Positions 63,723 to 64,000 of a stretch of DNA of 64,000 bases are shown here, one piece after another. The translations under genes and the position numbers were made by a program. How positions within the stretch are numbered: position 1 is the stretch's first letter; every line of letters begins with the position of its first letter. The notes under the pieces are model-generated. The model did not search any database and was not told the origin of the DNA. It saw only the letters and a program-made list of their open reading frames with translations. The stretch comes from an uncultured Alphaproteobacteria bacterium (GTDB taxonomy: Bacteria; Pseudomonadota; Alphaproteobacteria; HIMB59): the NCBI GenBank assembly GCA_902599405.1, contig CACKFO010000006.1, positions 1 to 64,000 of the forward strand, written 5' to 3'.

Positions 63723-64000
63723 AATTCAAGCGCGTAAGAGCATTTGGTGGATGCCTTGGCATAAAGAGGCGATGAAGGACGTGACAGACTGCGATAAGCT
63801 CGGACTTGCTGTCAATAAGCTTAATCCGAGATCTCCGAATGGGGAAACCCAATAACTTATAAGTGAATTCATAGCTTATAAGGGCGAACCTAGGGAACTG
63901 AAACATCTAAGTACCTAGAGGAAAAGATATTCCGTTAGTAGTGGCGAGCGAAAGCGGATCAGGCCAGTGCTACTTTTTACTAAACCAGAACTGTATGGAA
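63723..64000 (+). rRNA. rrl: 23S ribosomal RNA, 5' part
   Basis: The conserved 23S start is visible: GGTGGATGCCTTGGCATAAAGAGGCGATGAAGGACGTG, shown in part by GCCTTGGCATAAAGAGGC, followed by AATCCGAGATCTCCGAATGG and the TAGTGGCGAGCGAAAG block. The gene runs off the right edge. The exact 5' end is estimated. Confidence 0.96.

Overview
The window is a single, very AT-rich, densely packed bacterial chromosome segment from a streamlined alphaproteobacterium. The lineage call rests on the 16S rRNA at the right end and on gene neighbourhoods typical of the class: yebC followed by tolQRAB-pal-cpoB-tilS-ftsH-glmM, purCSQL-bolA-grxD, the rluD-like/rpoH pair, and an rrn operon with tRNA-Ile and tRNA-Ala in the spacer. 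Very short intergenic gaps, frequent ATGA, TTGA and TAATG junctions, Lys/Asn/Ile-rich proteins and the lack of phage or IS elements fit marine free-living groups such as SAR11-like or HIMB59/AEGEAN-169-like bacteria. The exact clade cannot be fixed by eye.

Layout. 1-2265: end of a 5-formyltetrahydrofolate cyclo-ligase gene, a YmdB-like phosphodiesterase, YebC and a small PD-(D/E)XK nuclease-like protein in the slot where ruvCAB normally sits. 2269-7429: the Tol-Pal envelope system. 7422-13672: tilS, ftsH, glmM, a short HisZ-like protein and purA, which carries an apparent one-base frameshift. 13674-15313 (minus): an S4-less RluD-type pseudouridine synthase and rpoH. 15321-24015: a partial division and cell-wall cluster (small membrane protein, murG, murC, murB, ddl, ftsQ, ftsA, ftsZ, lpxC). 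24012-27199: fumC, gpmA, a LysE-type exporter and an orphan one-domain protein resembling the N-terminal domain of alanine/saccharopine dehydrogenases.

27229-36884: a polyamine locus. AguA and AguB convert agmatine to putrescine, PotFABC-type genes encode a putrescine/spermidine ABC importer with a hairpin after the binding-protein gene, and PuuA- and PuuB-like enzymes start putrescine catabolism. A glycolate/D-2-hydroxyacid-type FAD oxidase follows. 36881-44792: tsaC/sua5, glmU, glmS, an unrecognised 425-residue protein, class II DAHP synthase and a nicotinate phosphoribosyltransferase. 44789-50876: gltX, cysS, cimA, trmJ, rpsD and an exported TPR protein. 50905-58021 (minus): one tight operon sfsA-map-purB-purC-purS-purQ-purL-bolA-grxD, divergent from a CinA-like gene. 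58805-59009: elongator and initiator tRNA-Met. 59016-61578: a GT2 glycosyltransferase and a large membrane protein, probably surface-glycan functions. 61607-64000: the rrn operon (promoter, boxA, 16S, tRNA-Ile, tRNA-Ala, start of 23S).

Most of the window is housekeeping. The items most worth a second look are the nuclease-like gene replacing ruvCAB, the stand-alone dehydrogenase N-domain, the unknown 425-residue protein, the purA frameshift, the compact polyamine locus, and a recurring promoter layout in which a -10 hexamer ends 6-10 nt before the ATG, suggesting leaderless mRNAs. I found no CRISPR array, prophage or insertion sequence.
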